In this document: piece by piece, positions 35,755 to 46,899 of the stretch | How the letters are laid out: each line of letters begins with the position of its first letter | How positions within the stretch are numbered: position 1 is the stretch's first letter | Source: Stictocephala bisonia | Taxonomy: Eukaryota; Arthropoda; Insecta; Hemiptera; Membracidae | DNA length: 64,000 bases | Assembly (NCBI GenBank): GCA_035578905.1 | Contig: JAQJVL010000177.1 | Coordinates: forward strand, 186,001 to 250,000 | Reading direction: 5' to 3' | Program-made: the position numbers and the translations under genes | The notes under the pieces: model-generated | What the model was told of the DNA's origin: nothing | The model's input: only the letters and a program-made list of their open reading frames with translations | Database searches by the model: none

Positions 35755-36318
35755 TACTCCCGAAGGCCTGCTCATGGACAACCCAGCTTGTCCTCTCTGG
35801 CGCCGGCTCTGCTGCTTCGGTCTAGGGATGGGAGTTATCAGGTAAATCTCCAGAAGATGGATTCGGACGGTCCGCCTAAGAAGAGGATCCCCCGAGACCA
35901 ACTCCGAAGACTTGCCAGAGGCGAGAGAATATTTCGAAATCGAGCTTGAGAGGAAAAGCATGGTGCGAGGAACAAGCCGTTAAGTACGTCTGGCACCTCT
36001 TGGGGCCTAGATGACAAGACAGCCTACTCGCGTGTAGCAACCCCCAAAATCAGACAGCAAGCTTCGTCCTCTGTCGCCTCCAAAGGTCTCGGTGTGATGA
36101 GGTCGCGTTCGCAACTGTCGCCGGAGGAACTTGGTGGTGAGAACAAGAGGGCTAAGCGACAAGGCAACACAGAGTCCATTGCTGAGAAGTGGTCAGTGGA
36201 TAAGCTGGCCGTTGTCAGGCAAGAGCACCCCGAACAGCTTCTGACGGAGGAGCAGGAGAATGTGGATTGTTCATCAGATTTGAAATTTCTAATTAAATCT
36301 TTTTGGAAATGTACTTGA
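35755..36318 (+). pseudogene. Gag-like ORF1 fragment of a non-LTR retrotransposon
   Basis: One frame reads KKRIPRDQLRRLARGERIFR, a TGA stop at about 35948, then GARNKPLSTSGTSWG, VATPKIRQQASSSV, RSQLSPEELGGENKRAKR and DKLAVVRQEHPEQLLTEEQE, before ending in AT-rich sequence. A basic proline/serine-rich leader followed by xVAIVxxxxPExxLTEEQ is the layout of insect LINE ORF1 proteins just before their RNA-binding part. Short, with an internal stop and no zinc knuckles, so a dead fragment. The match is from memory of motif style. Confidence 0.5.
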
Positions 36319-37104
36319 AGAAAATTTTGATTGTAAAAAATCTTAAATAAATTTTAAAATTGAAATGTACTTAAATTAATGTATTAAGGTATATAAAACA
36401 TTTAAGACGGTAAAACTAAAACGTTTTCAGAAAAAGTAAAAAAAAACATTGTTATGTCTTGATTTGTTTAGTCAGTCAGTAAAACATTTGAGTCCATTCA
36501 CAAAGTTAGATTTAGTTTTGTGACAGAATACCACTTTATACTGTTATTAATATAACATGATTTATGAGCCTTTTCCCATCGATCACCGTGAATATCCATG
36601 TTTTATTATTTTAAACTTGGTGTTTAAATAATTACAACGGCTTTCATACATTACAACTAATTCAATAACAGTAAATATATAACATTGAACTGTACGCATT
36701 TTACGTAGTGTCAGAGTATTTAGGTGGTAATGGTTGGTTATATTTTATTCGCACTTGCATATTGATAACGACTTATTTTTTGATAATAATATAGGATCTG
36801 TTTGAACTGATAAATTAAAATGTTTAAACAAAACAGAAGTGGTACGAGTCAGAGAAATTTGTGTCTTCTTGTAAGAGGCACTCGAGTCAACACACTTGCT
36901 GTATCAAAACTACCGATTGCTTACAAAAAAATAAAATTATTATCTCTGAAAATCTTTCAAAATTTGAGTAAAAGTATGATGGGTCTATAGTTTTCTTCAT
37001 TATTTTTCATCATTTCCAAGTTTTATTTTATCCTAAAGAAATCTCATTTAGGCTATAATACAATTGGAATCCACATCGAACTGTTCCTTGTGTTAATGTC
37101 CCCC
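36319..37104. other. AT-rich intergenic stretch
   Basis: No feature supported. Confidence 0.4.
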
Positions 37105-37146
37105 TCATCTGAAGATATTCATGCCCATACAGCCAAAATGTAATGA
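37105..37146 (+). ncRNA. Decayed hammerhead-like motif
   Basis: TCAT, CTGAAGA, a centre lacking clear stem II, CCAAAATGTA and ATGA, which pairs with TCAT. Layout matches 14407-14446 but GAAA has become CAAA, so it would be inactive. Confidence 0.3.
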
Positions 37147-37194
37147 AATACAGTTATTTATAATTATAAGCTCAATCAGATAGGTTCTGTGTCT

Positions 37195-37320
37195 CTACTC
37201 GGTGCTCTTAATACAAAGAAATCTGGGATGTCCGTGTTAAGCGATAGTCAGTGTCTGGGTGTTGTTTAGGGGAGAGAAATGAATATCAGGCTTGCCAATC
37301 AATCCTGAAGGTAACCCTAC
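37195..37320 (+). repeat. Dispersed SINE-like repeat, family A (fragment)
   Basis: CTCGGTGCTCTTAATAC, AAATCTGGGATGTCCGTGTT, GATAGTCAGTGTCTGGGTGT and GAATATCAGGCTTGCCAATC match the 44.0-kb copy. Confidence 0.7.
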
Positions 37321-37429
37321 ATGAAATTTCAGTTTGGTTTATCTTTTAGTGCCCAAATTTCTGTTTCGGCCGTACCTCAATTTTCATAAAATTCTACAGT
37401 TTATTCTGTTTTTTATTTATTCAAAATTC

Positions 37430-37603
37430 ACCTATCATAGAGATGTAGGCGAATATGGATTTCGAATGACCGTGAAACGAACAGCCGGTGGTTATCAGAT
37501 GATCTCTTTCAAAATTTCTTATGACTCTGATTGGGATCGAACCTTTAGATTATGAAGCTGGGGTTTCACCAACTAACTGTGCTACCGATCTTGTTGACTT
37601 AGT
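37430..37603 (-). repeat. tRNA-Met-derived SINE head and body fragment
   Basis: Minus strand: TAGCACAGTTAGTTGG (A-box-like, 37569-37584), CAGCTTCATAATCTAAAGG (anticodon arm with CAT) and GGTTCGATCCC (perfect B box, 37533-37543). The anticodon arm and B box resemble elongator tRNA-Met. The acceptor stem does not pair, so this is not a tRNA gene. Nearby GCGAATATGGATTTCGAATG recurs at 52743-52762. Confidence 0.65.
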
Positions 37604-38131
37604 GAGTTCCAACAGTTATTTGGACCACAACTATCTCCCGTAGCCTTTCCATCTCTGTTATTTCGTTGACATGAAGCATCCCGTTGAGCCTCCAAGTAGC
37701 CAGTTACAAGCGTTCGTGGTCTTTTCTATATTGAGTGCCGATGGACAATAAGACGGTGATGTTCCGAGAACCGGTGGACAGGACAGGTGTGAATCGTGTC
37801 GTCGGCGGACAGACGGACATTCCAGGGGGAGGAATGTGGTGGTATAAATCACCGTCAGTGGGTGGGTGGGAGACCCTCATTCACACCTCCCTCCCACCTC
37901 GCCGCTGGCTTGGGCGTGGCAATCGTTCGGACAACACTTTTTTTAAATGGAAATCGTTTTCACGATTTTCTCCGGTGACTTTTATCCTGACTGTAAAATT
38001 TGTCATAATGGGTGTAATAAATCAGATGTGAATTGTAATCTATAATAACTATTCTACCAAACTACCGACAATTGTTAGCTATCATGTCTATGAATGAACT
38101 AGAAATGTGATATCTTGCAGAAAATATCTAC
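37604..38131. other. Intergenic
   Basis: A GC-richer patch at 37660-37930 with overlapping short open frames on both strands; no recognisable domain. Confidence 0.4.
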
Positions 38132-38263
38132 TATATATATATATATATATATATATTAATGTTATAATAAAAACAATACATTAGCACCCTTAAATAGTTT
38201 TTTTATTAAATTACCACCGACCGGTTTCGGCATTTATGCCATCTTCATAGGTGAATATGTGTT

Positions 38264-38320
<57 letters not shown>
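38132..38320 (-). mobile_element. Penelope-type terminal fragment between two (AT)n tracts
   Basis: (AT)n at 38132-38155 and 38262-38320 bracket a 100-bp block. On the minus strand it carries TGAAGATGGC, ATAAATGCCGAAACCGGTC (38219-38247), then GGTGGTAATTTAATAAAA. This motif, with stem GGCAT/ATGCC, GAAA and the palindrome ACCGGT, has the hammerhead-like layout of the other copies, but the first core base is A instead of C. Confidence 0.5.
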
Positions 38321-38321
<1 letters not shown>

Positions 38322-38597
38322 GATTAACGAACAGGGGTAAGCCCTACGATAAATCAATTGGAACTCTTTTTTGTGCATTGCATATTTACCTCATTTCTTT
38401 TTCCCCAATCTCATTTTTTCAGATATGGCATTCTTTGTTTCTTAAGACATATTTCTTTCAGTCTCGAACCTCAAAATTTCCAGGAACCTCACATTTTGGT
38501 CATTTAGCTAGCTTATTTCTAAGGATATTTCGCTCTCTAATACTTCTTTTTATTTCAGAAGAATCAATCTTAATTCAGTAACTACTATTTTTGTGAG
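38321..38597. other. Intergenic
   Basis: No feature supported. Confidence 0.4.
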
Positions 38598-38830
38598 AGT
38601 CAGTAGCCGTCAGAACTTTATACCTGAGTCAGAGGATAGTACAGGTTCAAAACCTGGCCTGGACTGGATGGAAGTATATATGTAAATAATGTTCACCTTG
38701 TACTGTACTGGTTCTCCCCCTTACTCTGTCTGAATAAGTTGCTCGCTAAGATCAATGATCAACATTCTATGGGAACCGGGTAGAGTAAGGTTGAAGAGGA
38801 AATCTGCCTCTCCTTTTATAAAAAAAGGTT
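38598..38830 (+). repeat. SINE-like repeat, family C
   Basis: A tRNA-like start (GTCAGTAGCCGTCAGAAC as A-box region; CAGGTTCAAAACCTGG as B box, 38640-38655) is followed by CCTTGTACTGTACTGGTTCT and CCCCTTACTCTGTCTGAATA. The latter part recurs inverted at 54838-54890, with a similar upstream head. Confidence 0.55.
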
Positions 38831-38934
38831 ATGTATCAACTAAATACACTGTCTAACCTACTGGAAAAACAGCTCCTAACTGGCCGACTGTGAAAGACAT
38901 TCCTGGTCAATAAGGAACAGAAACAGTGAGAGAG

Positions 38935-39330
38935 AGAGAGAGGGAGAGAGCGCGGCGCCCTTCCACCACCCAGTAGCATGTTTACTTAGATTTACCGTGG
39001 CAATTTGTGCCATTGTAAGGGAAGGTGTTGCCCATTACACCTTCTTCCCCGACGACAAAGACCCATGACAGAGGAACAGCTCACATCCGGCGTATTGTCG
39101 TGTATCCGACGTGCCGGTCGCCGCGGCCAACAGATTACCAAGGCGGGCGCCATTTTGAAACCAAATCCACGCTTTGTGACGGCTCCTTTCCTCTATTTTT
39201 CTTTCAACTTCTTTTATTCGTAACAATTGAATGGCGGGCGAGGTGAGGAATGCGGCGCGGGTCCCTTTATTGTGTATGATAAACCTCCGAGACAGTCTTC
39301 TCCCCTTCGGCCTCGGAATTCCTCCGGAAC
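38935..39330. other. GC/CpG-rich patch without recognised gene
   Basis: After a GA repeat (38928-38950) comes a block with GCGCGGCGCCC, GCCGGTCGCCGCGGCC and GGCGGGCGCC, unusual in this AT-rich window. Short overlapping open frames on both strands show no domain. It could be a promoter, an exon of an unrecognised gene or foreign repeat. Confidence 0.4.
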
Positions 39331-39530
39331 CCCAAACCCGTGAGTCATCCGGCTTAGAAATGCCAAAGGTCATGTGACTATTAAAATGTGACATCTACTC
39401 TTTCAAATGTCATTCAAGATCTATCCCAATTGGGTATTAACTTTAATCCTAGGTAAATAGTCCGATGGCCTACCAATTAGACTCGGATCCTCTTTGCAAA
39501 TTTTAATCAAATTATGATAGTCTTATCATA

Positions 39531-39554
39531 GTCTAGATCAGAGATTCCCAAACT
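39531..39554 (+). repeat. Left TSD and TIR of the hAT element
   Basis: GTCTAGAT (39531-39538) followed by CAGAGATTCCCAAACT (39539-39554). It matches the inverted right end at 14 of 16 positions. Confidence 0.93.
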
Positions 39555-42358
39555 TTTCTGATGGCGTACCCCTTAATAACCATACATAATATATTGTACC
39601 CCTACTCCAAACTACTGTATATAGATTATGGTGTACGTACGTACACGCTTGTTGTGTATGCTAACTTATTATACTACAAAGTAAACAATAAAGTTAAGGC
39701 CTTTAGCTGTTATAAAAAAAAGATGGATGTTATAACAATTAATTATAAAAATATAATATTATAAATTAAATAAAAAAAATTGTATGCATATCATTTGTGT
39801 GTTTGTATTTTTTAAATATTCTCAATTTTTATATCATTCTATTTATCAACACACTTAAAATATAAAATCAACTTATATAAAATCACACTTATATTAAATT
39901 GAAATTACAAATAATTTAAGTTTATTGTAGTACTGTATTATTTTTTAAAATATTTCAAAAATAATTTTAATAAAATGTTAAAAATTGTTATGTTTGTTAG
40001 AATAATAAAACACGACAAAGTTAATAATACATATTTAATTATTCTAAACAATTTACAGAAATATGAATGCCACAAAAATGTATTCGTGTACAATACCAAT
40101 ACAATATTTCAGTGTGAGGGATGAGCTTGAATGGAACGGCTTAAACTGGTTATGTCCGGCAAAATTGGGCTTAACTTGAGTCTGAGATCATGTTCCACCG
40201 TATTCATTCTGTTTCTGTATTTATTTTTTATATAAATAAGGTGGGAGAATCCCGTTTCACACAGATATGAAGTTCGGAATGGGAGTAAGAACTCAACAGC
40301 TTTGTCAGCAATACCACCATACTTTGTGCCTGAGCGTCGTTGAATCCAAAAGTCAATAAGTGTGGTTTTCTTAAATTCTTCTTTTAAATCTGACTCACAG
40401 TTTAATTCAAAAAGTTCGTTTTTGAGTTTCAGAGGAAAACTATCTTGAACAATTTTATCAATGTCAGCAAAAGGATTTTTAATCCATGAATATGATGTCA
40501 AGTCTTCTTGAAAGTATTTGCTAAAGTTAGCATGGAGAGAGCTACAATGATCATATATGTCATTCAAAATGGCTTGACACAGGAAAAGTTCGTTTTCTTT
40601 TATAAAAGATTCAAGACAGGGGAACAGAGAGATTTTATTTTTCTTTGCTTCCCCTTCTGCAAAGCTTAGTTTTAGTTTCAAACTATTGATTTTGTCCATA
40701 ACTTGAAATGGGGTAATACTGCTTCCTTGTAATTTCCTGTTTACGTCATTTAACATACTGAATATGTCTGCCAAATAGGCCAATCGGCTCAACCACAACT
40801 CATCTGAAAAACGATCACGGTACTGAAAGTCTGTGTCAGATAAAAAAATTAATATTTCATGTCGAAGTTCAAAGACTCGAGATATCACTCTTCCTCTTGA
40901 CAACCACCTTACTTCTGTGTGTAGAAGTAGTTGTTTGTGAATACTATCCATATCATCACACAAGTTGTGGAAAAGACGTGAGTTTAGTGCTCTGGCTTTG
41001 ATGAAATTTACTGTCTTTACAGTCTCATTTAATACAGCTTTCAGCTCCTGTGGACATCTTTTAGTAACCAAGGCTTCTCGATGAAGACTACAATGAGTAA
41101 ATTTAGCTTTTGGGCTTAGTTTTTGTACCTGAGTCACAACTCCCTTATGAACCCCAGCCATTGAATTTGCCCCATCTGTGCAAATTCCAACACATTTTTC
41201 CCAATTCAGCTCGTTTTCTTTAATGAAGCCGTCTAATTTTCCAACTATCTCGACTGCAGTTGTATGTGAAGGTAAGTTTTGGCAAAACAACATGTCTTCT
41301 CCGACAGTATTTCCATCTTCATACCTAACAAAACATATTAGTTGAGCCATGTTAGTTATGTCTGTTGTTTCGTCAATTTGAATGGCAAAATAATTACTTT
41401 TTTTTATCTTATTGAGTAATATTGCCTTTACATTAGCAGCCATTTCACTTATTCTTCTTGAAACTGTATTGTTAGAAAGCGAAATTGAATCAACCTGTTT
41501 AACTTCTTTTTCTCCTAACATAGTTGACACAATATCTTTAACTGCTGGAAGAATTAATGTTTCCCCAATAGTGTGTGGTTTGCTTTCTTGGGCGATTCTA
41601 AGACTAACTTTGTAAGAAGCTTCAACAGCTTTTAAATTTAAACTGGTGAAAGAACTGATAGTTTTCTTGCTACATTTCAGTACAGATTCCTTACGTTTGA
41701 AAAAATCCAATGGTTTATCTTTGTAACTATCATGCTTCGTTTGGAAATGTCGCTTCAAAAGAGATGGTTTCATGGAATGGTGAGAAAGTGTTTCCAAACA
41801 AATTACACATTGAGGCCTAATTTCATTGTCATGGACATCGTTATATGTAAATCCATAAGCCAAGTAGCTAACATCGTACTTCCGCCTTTTCGATTTATCT
41901 GAGCAAGTTGGTTGCGCTAATGGCGTTGCAGAAGGCACAGGAGAACATTTACGTTTCGGTAAAGAAAAATCAGAAACTTGACAATTATTAATATTACCTT
42001 CTTCATGTGGTGTTGAAACTCTCGACTTTTTCTGAAAGCTTGAAGACTGACTTAACCACTTATCCATTATTAGATAAAACACTAACATACAACTTAAACT
42101 TTCAAGTTAATAATAAAATAAAATACAGTATGTAAAAGAATGACTAACCTTTGTAAACACACCCTTTTGCACTAGTGGCACGTGTGAGGCTGAAGCAGCG
42201 CGTCAGTGATGTGACCACTACTAAATTCCCTCGCTTTTCCCGCAACTTGAAAATTCCCTCGCATTATCTGGCGCGCCGTATCGGCTAGCGTGACGTACCC
42301 CTTAACAATGCCTCACGTACCCCCAAGGGGTACGCGTACCACAGTTTGGGAACCGCTG
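39539..42358 (-). mobile_element. Complete hAT DNA transposon (2,820 bp) with TIRs and 8-bp TSD
   Basis: The left end reads CAGAGATTCCCAAACT and the right end, reverse-complemented, CAGCGGTTCCCAAACT. Both ends then share GTACCCCTT a little further in. Perfect 8-bp target duplications GTCTAGAT flank it at 39531-39538 and 42359-42366. This TSD fits the published nnnTAnnn (Buster) and nTnnnnAn (Ac) preferences, so it does not decide the subfamily. It carries one uninterrupted transposase gene on the minus strand; the rest is AT-rich terminal sequence. An open reading frame plus identical TSDs suggests a recent, possibly active insertion. Confidence 0.95.
40109..42067 (-). CDS. hAT transposase, BED zinc finger, 652 aa (ZBED5/SCAND3-like)
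   Basis: Catalyses cut-and-paste of its own element. The chosen start gives MDKWL, the usual opening of this group; an ATG seven codons upstream (42088) would add MLVFYLI. A BED-type zinc finger has Cys87, Cys90, His107 and His112. The RNase H-like catalytic core shows Asp232 (in IDETTD), Asp298 (in CTDGA), the CxxH motif Cys326/His329 (HCSLH), the hAT RW motif Arg387-Trp388 (TEVRWLSRG) and a candidate third acid Glu604 (CETGFS). The last 70 residues match the hAT dimerisation region (FLLPFRTSYLCETGFS, then KNKYRNRM). No frameshift or internal stop. Length is normal for the group. It resembles the family domesticated in vertebrates as ZBED5 and FAM200, but here it lies inside intact TIRs and is therefore a transposon gene. 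Confidence 0.93.
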   Translation of the reverse strand: MDKWLSQSSSFQKKSRVSTPHEEGNINNCQVSDFSLPKRKCSPVPSATPLAQPTCSDKSKRRKYDVSYLAYGFTYNDVHDNEIRPQCVICLETLSHHSMKPSLLKRHFQTKHDSYKDKPLDFFKRKESVLKCSKKTISSFTSLNLKAVEASYKVSLRIAQESKPHTIGETLILPAVKDIVSTMLGEKEVKQVDSISLSNNTVSRRISEMAANVKAILLNKIKKSNYFAIQIDETTDITNMAQLICFVRYEDGNTVGEDMLFCQNLPSHTTAVEIVGKLDGFIKENELNWEKCVGICTDGANSMAGVHKGVVTQVQKLSPKAKFTHCSLHREALVTKRCPQELKAVLNETVKTVNFIKARALNSRLFHNLCDDMDSIHKQLLLHTEVRWLSRGRVISRVFELRHEILIFLSDTDFQYRDRFSDELWLSRLAYLADIFSMLNDVNRKLQGSSITPFQVMDKINSLKLKLSFAEGEAKKNKISLFPCLESFIKENELFLCQAILNDIYDHCSSLHANFSKYFQEDLTSYSWIKNPFADIDKIVQDSFPLKLKNELFELNCESDLKEEFKKTTLIDFWIQRRSGTKYGGIADKAVEFLLPFRTSYLCETGFSHLIYIKNKYRNRMNTVEHDLRLKLSPILPDITSLSRSIQAHPSH

Positions 42359-42366
42359 GTCTAGAT
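42343..42366 (-). repeat. Right TIR and TSD of the hAT element
   Basis: AGTTTGGGAACCGCTG followed by GTCTAGAT at 42359-42366, identical to the left target duplication. Confidence 0.93.
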
Positions 42367-43944
42367 GTACTTATCTCCCCGCTCTTGATAGATCCTGCAA
42401 TATATGGCTGTGATACGACGTCTGCATTTCACAGGAGGGGTAAATCAACAGTCTTTAAAATGTTTGAAAATCAAGATTTAGTTCAATGTGCTGAAGTTTA
42501 AAAAAAGCAATTCAACTCCACAAGAACTTATCACCAACGGAATTCGCTTTCATCTTTCAATGTACGGGAGCTCTTAAAAAACTACCTGTTTAGATAGTTA
42601 TAAAATAGTTATAAAATAAAAATCGAAATACATAACAGGTACAATTAGCTGTCTTCCTCCATACTCAGTTACTGCTTATCAACATATTTTTCTTAAATAT
42701 TACCAAGTTTAAGTGTGGCTTGGTTATCAGCTTGACCTAAAAGACTGGGGCTGGAAGTTGGTTGACAATACATTAGAACCAATTCAGACTTTACTCCTAT
42801 CTGCGCCGGAAAAGCTGCAAAACAAGATTTTTTGCAACTGTACAAAGGGGCGTAGTGCTAAAAAAATGTGTTTGCAAAAAAGTTGAACTGTTTTGTTCTC
42901 TGGCATAAACAAATTGTTAAGGCCGGTCGTGTTCTAATGTTGAATCACCAACAATAGAGGATTCATTGATACCAGCGAGGAGACATGTTACACCCCGCTA
43001 TTGAAGCAATTTATTTACACACCCAGGATGAACAAGAAGAACAACAAGAGGAAGTTTTTGAAGGTTATGAATCAGACAAATAAATGTCTATACTTTTTTT
43101 AATTTTTTTATAATGTGCTTATCATTTCCAACCCTTGCTAATATATGTTAATTATGTAATATTTTAAAAGTTAACAGAACCACAACAGACCTGTGGAGTA
43201 GGCCTACTGGGGAGACCACGTTAAAAAAAAAACACGCTAAGTACACTACCTCAGATGTGGCGTGGAAACGTGTGCACATTATGACGATTACAACTTTTTG
43301 AATATATCAAAACCGGTGGCTCTTTGTAAAACAAGTATTGATACATTTTTTATAGATAATTTTATGATCTACAATTTTTTTTCAAGGTAATTTTATGATA
43401 AAACTTACTGTTTTGGTGAAATCCCGAATTTTATTTCCAAGTACGGGAACGACGGGGGAATTTTGAAGTGTTATTTGTAATTGTGTTTTTTTAACAATTG
43501 TACTCATTTTAAGCTTAATTAGAATTGATGTACCTTTGAATGTCTAATTTCACCAGACTATAGTTGTACACAAAAAAGTAAGCACTAAAAAAGCTTACAC
43601 AACAAAAATGGAGATAGTTAAAAAATTAAGAGTTAATAAAAAACATCTATGAACATTTGGGTATTATCCATTTATTATGTTTACGCTTACAAATGTTCTT
43701 CAGTTTTAAGAATTACTGTTGATTTTTAAATTAAGATCGTGGTGATTATTCAAAATATTGACTATTTAATATTTTCAAACCATCTTAAGTTCATGAATAT
43801 TTTTTGACAAATAGGCTACTAGTAACTGAAATCTAGAATTTTATGTTGTACTGACACACACAAAACAACAATGTTGTACTGACAAATCTAATCGTAATTC
43901 CAGTGATCTATCTACGTAGAGACAAAGTTGAAGCTACAATTCGA
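42367..43944. other. Intergenic
   Basis: AT-rich; nothing recognised. Confidence 0.4.
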
Positions 43945-44255
43945 TAGTTCATGCTCGGTCCTCTTAATACCGACATGGCGTCCACTCACTCACTGCCATC
44001 GACGTGGACACTGCTAGAGAAGTCTGGGGTGTTCATGTTGAATGGTAGTCAGTGCCTGGATGTTGCGTATGTGAGAGAATTGAATATCAGACTTATCAAT
44101 TAGCCTAAAATCAGACCAATTCTACGTGGTTCGAATTCCAGGTAAAGGTGTATGACCCTTAGTTGCTCTGGCTGTTCGGATATGAATAAATGGCTCTTTT
44201 TGAGCCTAAATTGAATGCAGTTAGTAACCAGACTACACAGGTCCTCCTATTATCA
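43945..44255 (+). repeat. Dispersed SINE-like repeat, family A (longest copy)
   Basis: Runs from CATGCTCGGTCCTCTTAATA through AGAAGTCTGGGGTGTTCATG, GAATGGTAGTCAGTGCCTGG, CTACGTGGTTCGAATTCC (B-box-like GGTTCGAATTCC, 44125-44136), TAGTTGCTCTGGCTGTTCGG and CAGTTAGTAACCAGACTACA. Collinear with 16255-16500. Confidence 0.7.
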
Positions 44256-45201
44256 TTTATATTCGCCTTAAAATACGCACAAAGTTGTGTCAGCGACTCA
44301 TATCTGAGAAAAAAACTTTAATGAGATCCAACTTTAGAGAGATCCAACTTTAGGGAGATCCAATGAGCGAATAACATTAAGAGATTAAGAGCACTTGTTA
44401 AACATAAAAAGTGTTGCGTTAAATGTGTATAATATTGGAAAAAAATCAAGTGTAATTTTCCTTTAGCTCAGCACACTCATTATATCAATAAAATTTGAAA
44501 GAAAATAACGCACCACAATGATTGTTGGGTTACACAAGTTTAAATTCTGGTTTTATGAGAGCAATTCAGTCTCATAGAATGCACGTGTCAGTCTCTTAAA
44601 ACTCATATTCCGCTTAATGTAACTAGTAGACAACATCAGATTTTTGCCTGTAAAACATTTTAACAAGACTCAAGTTATACAAATATGATACGCCTTCAAT
44701 CTGTGTGTGAATATAGAGTTGGCAACTCGCAATACACTCAAGTCGGAAAGTGATCTAACTGTCCAAGCTTAAGGCTCTATAACGAATTGAAAATGTAATT
44801 TTTTACTCAATGGTGTCATCTGCGAGAAGAATTACCATTTTGTACTAACATTTCTGGTTAGACACCCGTGGGGATGTGACAATATTTCAAACCATCTAAA
44901 ATACTTTTAAGAGCAGTTACCTTCAAATATGTAAATTATATTTAGCTATTTTCCAAAAACGTAAAAGCTATATTCCACCATGGTTTTTTTTATCTAATAT
45001 TTTTAAAATCCGACAAAACACAGCTAGTATCCCGGAAACTAATAAAAACACGTATATAATAATATAGCATATCAAAATAATAAGCCTTAGGTATAAGCAT
45101 ATAAAAATAATAATACAATGCTAATAGAGTCGTATTTGGTCAAGGAAGTTTTGTCTTAAAAATAGTCATGCATATAATAAAAATGTTAAATAAAATGCAC
45201 G
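44256..45201. other. Intergenic
   Basis: A short direct repeat GAGATCCAACTTTAGRGAGA lies at 44325-44365. Otherwise nothing. Confidence 0.4.
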
Positions 45202-45241
45202 CGTTTTGGGCGTTTTCACTTCTCGAAAAACGCCCAAAACG
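45202..45241. repeat. Perfect 15-bp hairpin (CGTTTTGGGCGTTTT, 10-nt loop)
   Basis: Left arm 45202-45216, right arm 45227-45241, all 15 pairs matching. It stands out as CG-containing within AT-rich DNA. Function unknown. Confidence 0.85.
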
Positions 45242-46899
45242 TGGCTTTCTATTTCAAAGATTCGGTCCGCAATAGGGATCGTATTGCCAAATTGTTCTAG
45301 TCGACTATAAGTTGGTTTTTGTACAAAATTGTATTTGAAATAATTGTGGAAATTTGAATATATTTCTTGTCTATTATAATTCTTAAATGTCGTAAAATCA
45401 ACTTATGGTCCACTATATTGGATCTTTATTAACCAAACAATCCTATCACTTATTATAATAATGCGTCTATTTTTATTTTAAAAGAAACAACATCTTGAAA
45501 GATAATGTTTTAAGTTACCTTCTATATATTGCAACTTGACGACATACTGGTCTTGGGTTTTGACATACCCAATACGTCGTTCAATGTTAAACAGTCAAAT
45601 TCTGTATGACTCTGTTTTTGGGTGTCATAAGTATACACTTTTGAATAATTTCATACAATATGTGTTTATTATAATTATTATAAATTTACATCATTATATC
45701 AAGTTATTGAACAAGCACAATTCTAGAAATATACCCTATTAATTAATAATAATTCGTCCTTTGTCATCAAGACTAGAAATTAAAAATAGTATGTATTATC
45801 TCTTTAATTACTCTTTATAGTCAGTAATAAATAAAATGTCACTAAATAAAAAACAAAAATGTACTGCAATGCTTTGTAAAAACGCTAAATAGAATGGTTC
45901 ACTGTACAGTAATAAAATAAAACAAAAAAAATCACAAATTCACGACGAATTATCAACTAACCCTCTTCTGAGGTGTGAAAGGGCTGTTCAGAGAAAATTT
46001 AAAATCCAAGAAGGTGAGACTTCACTAGCGCTTTACAGCTGATATTAAGCATAGAAAAGAAAGAAAAAACGCCAAAATTCTCCCACGGATATATCGGTTT
46101 AAGTACTTGCCTTTATCAACAGAGAAAAAAATAAACATATATCTATATTGTAATAAATATACAGAATACACAATTTGGATAGTAAAATGTATCGATAAGT
46201 TGAGTGAAAGGTTACTATGACTATTCTAATATAATTGTCTAAAATGTAATCAAGTGCAAATCGTGATAACAAAAAAAAGAAAGGCTCAAGGATAGAGCCC
46301 TGAGGGACACCAACGTGGACAGTTTTAATCTAAATATATAATAAATAGTTGACTTAACAGTCAGTTCAATTCTACCAAATAAAAAAACTTAATTGGAATG
46401 ATTTTGGAGGTAGCATATAAAGCAATTTTATTTGTTAGCAATTTATAAAAATGTATTTTGACAGCTCGGTGAATAAGTCAACCCACCAACCTACCTCCGT
46501 GAACAGATGTTAACGGCCCATTACCACGGATCTCTGTTGTTACAGAGATCTACGACCTCTACGGCTGACCACGATTATCTACCATCACTGGCCAAGTTAG
46601 GCAAAGCCGACATAATAAACAAGGATGCTGTCCTTGATGGAAAACCACCTTACTGAATTTTGTTTTTCGCCTATCCTAAGAAAGAACGTAAGCTTATTTC
46701 ATAAATGAAAAGAAATAGTCAAATTTTAGGATAAAACTGTGCTATGATTTATCTTTTTGGATAATCGAATAAGAACATAAATAACATTTTTAAAACTACA
46801 GACATCTTACCCAAACGTACTAAACGTAAAGAATGTGCCCTCAAATTGTCAGAGCGAAATCATCAGTTTTTTTAAAGTTTTGGTGGCCTGTTATCCACC
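45242..46899. other. Intergenic
   Basis: AT-rich. On the minus strand near 46083-46123 there is a very decayed hammerhead-like string (CTGTTGATAAAGG...ACCGATATATCC). No gene. Confidence 0.4.

Noticed and set aside
37530..37603. Functional tRNA-Met gene
   Set aside because: A and B boxes are present, but the acceptor and D stems do not pair, and the flanks belong to a dispersed repeat.
41412..41615. Plus-strand open frame opposite the hAT transposase
   Set aside because: Antisense shadow of a well-supported coding region.
46083..46123. Another hammerhead motif (minus strand)
   Set aside because: Both core boxes are altered (CTGTTGA, GATA) and stem II is unclear. At most a fossil.
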